Both the position numbers and the translations under genes were made by a program. From assembly GCF_014190935.1 (NCBI RefSeq), contig NZ_JACHVV010000006.1:94753-158752 (forward strand): 64,000 nucleotides of DNA. Direction: 5' to 3'. The stretch comes from Chryseomonas sp014190935 (GTDB lineage: Bacteria; Pseudomonadota; Gammaproteobacteria; Pseudomonadales; Pseudomonadaceae). Below the pieces are notes generated by a model that saw only the letters and a program-made list of their open reading frames with translations, was not told the DNA's origin and did no database searches. Shown here one piece after another: positions 63,503-64,000 of the stretch (its first letter is position 1; every line of letters starts with the position of its first letter).

Positions 63503-64000
63503 TCACCCGATAAACAGCCGATACGCCGGATTCTCCGTCTCGTCCCAATAGCGATAGCCGATGGCATCCAGGGTCGCCAGCAGCTCGTCCCGCTCGGCGT
63601 CACTGGCCTCCAGCCCCGCGAACACCCGGCCGTCCGCCGCGCCGTGGTTGCGGTAATGGAACATGCTGATGTTCCAGCGGCCGCCCAGCTTTTCGAGGAA
63701 GTCGAACAGGGCGCGGGGCCGCTCGGGGAATTCGAAACGGAACACCTGCTCCTGGCCGACCCGCGCGGCATGACCGCCCACGGTGTGGCGGATATGCAGC
63801 TTGGCCAGCTCGTTGTCGGTCAGGTCCAGCACCGGGAAGCCCTGGTCGCGCAGGCCCTGCAGCAGGGCCTCGCGCGGATCGCGCTGGGGATGGGTCTGGA
63901 CGCCGACGAAGATATGGGCCTCTTCGCCGGTGTGGTAGCGGTAGTTGAATTCGGTGATCTGCCGCCGGCCCAGGGCTTCGCAGAAGGCACGGAAGCTGCC
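63503..64000 (-). CDS. ilvA: Threonine ammonia-lyase IlvA, C-terminal part
   Basis: The last 165 residues of a minus-strand gene that continues past the right edge. The visible part is the regulatory ACT-like region: FRFEFPERPRALFDFLEKLGG, then NISMFHYRNHGAADGRVFAGLE and a preceding copy with FNYRYHTGEEAHIFVGVQ. These two ACT-like repeats are typical of the biosynthetic, isoleucine-inhibited threonine deaminase. The PLP domain is outside the window. Confidence 0.95.
   Translation of the reverse strand, partial: GSFRAFCEALGRRQITEFNYRYHTGEEAHIFVGVQTHPQRDPREALLQGLRDQGFPVLDLTDNELAKLHIRHTVGGHAARVGQEQVFRFEFPERPRALFDFLEKLGGRWNISMFHYRNHGAADGRVFAGLEASDAERDELLATLDAIGYRYWDETENPAYRLFIG

Overview
The window is a GC-rich, densely coded stretch of a Pseudomonas chromosome. 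This is inferred from gene content, gene order and the Pseudomonas-type genes fimW, fimX and motAB. No species name can be supported. From memory, positions 1 to about 44.4 kb follow the P. aeruginosa PA4931-PA4962 order, and about 50.3 to 61.6 kb follow PA4019-PA4031. The part between them (44.4-50.2 kb) does not match either block as I remember it. No insertion sequence, prophage, CRISPR array or rRNA is visible.

Layout. 0-7 kb, minus strand: the 5' end of dnaB; the rpsF-rpsR-membrane protein-rplI operon, with a promoter and a structured leader that fits an S6:S18 autoregulatory site; an inserted single-domain response regulator; rlmB; and rnr, whose product carries a very long repetitive basic tail. 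7.1-7.5 kb: two identical tRNA-Leu(CAG) genes, each followed by a terminator. 7.5-22.6 kb, minus strand: a chemoreceptor, purA, hisZ, and the cluster nnrE/D-tsaE-amiB-mutL-miaA-hfq-hflX-hflK-hflC. 22.7-32.5 kb: queG; an orphan type VI secretion effector (PAAR-Tle1 phospholipase) with a translationally coupled DUF2931 lipoprotein, the likely immunity partner; a UPF0126/TRIC channel; orn; a membrane-anchored methyltransferase; rsgA; a nitroreductase; and motAB. 32.6-45.1 kb: HDOD protein, rhodanese, psd, the c-di-GMP effectors fimW and fimX, serB, an AhpA/YtjB-family membrane protein, a MORN-repeat/C13-peptidase lipoprotein and a small SDR.

45.1-50.3 kb: a repeat-filled gap; a LysR regulator divergent from sdaA; a YbaK-type deacylase; a 42-residue membrane protein too short for routine ORF calling; a MocR regulator; and a copy of an interspersed repeat. 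50.3-64 kb: a YceK-like lipoprotein, ubiX and mpl; a small secreted repeat protein; a TDT transporter; a sigma-54 activator facing an aldehyde dehydrogenase and adhP, with a -24/-12 promoter and TGTCAC palindromes between them; dedA, mtfA and ppa; a DUF748 protein; tandem intergenic repeat modules; and the C-terminal part of ilvA.

Functional themes are translation and RNA quality control (rpsF operon, rlmB, rnr, hfq, miaA, tsaE, orn, rsgA, queG), envelope work (amiB, mpl, psd, DUF748), motility and c-di-GMP signalling (motAB, fimW, fimX, HDOD protein, chemoreceptor), and alcohol/aldehyde oxidation under sigma-54 control. The most interesting loci are the PAAR-Tle1/DUF2931 pair with its internal GC shift, the MORN-caspase-like lipoprotein beside a degenerate cyclase-like membrane protein, the RNase R tail, the sigma-54 control region, the S6:S18 leader and the modular intergenic repeats.
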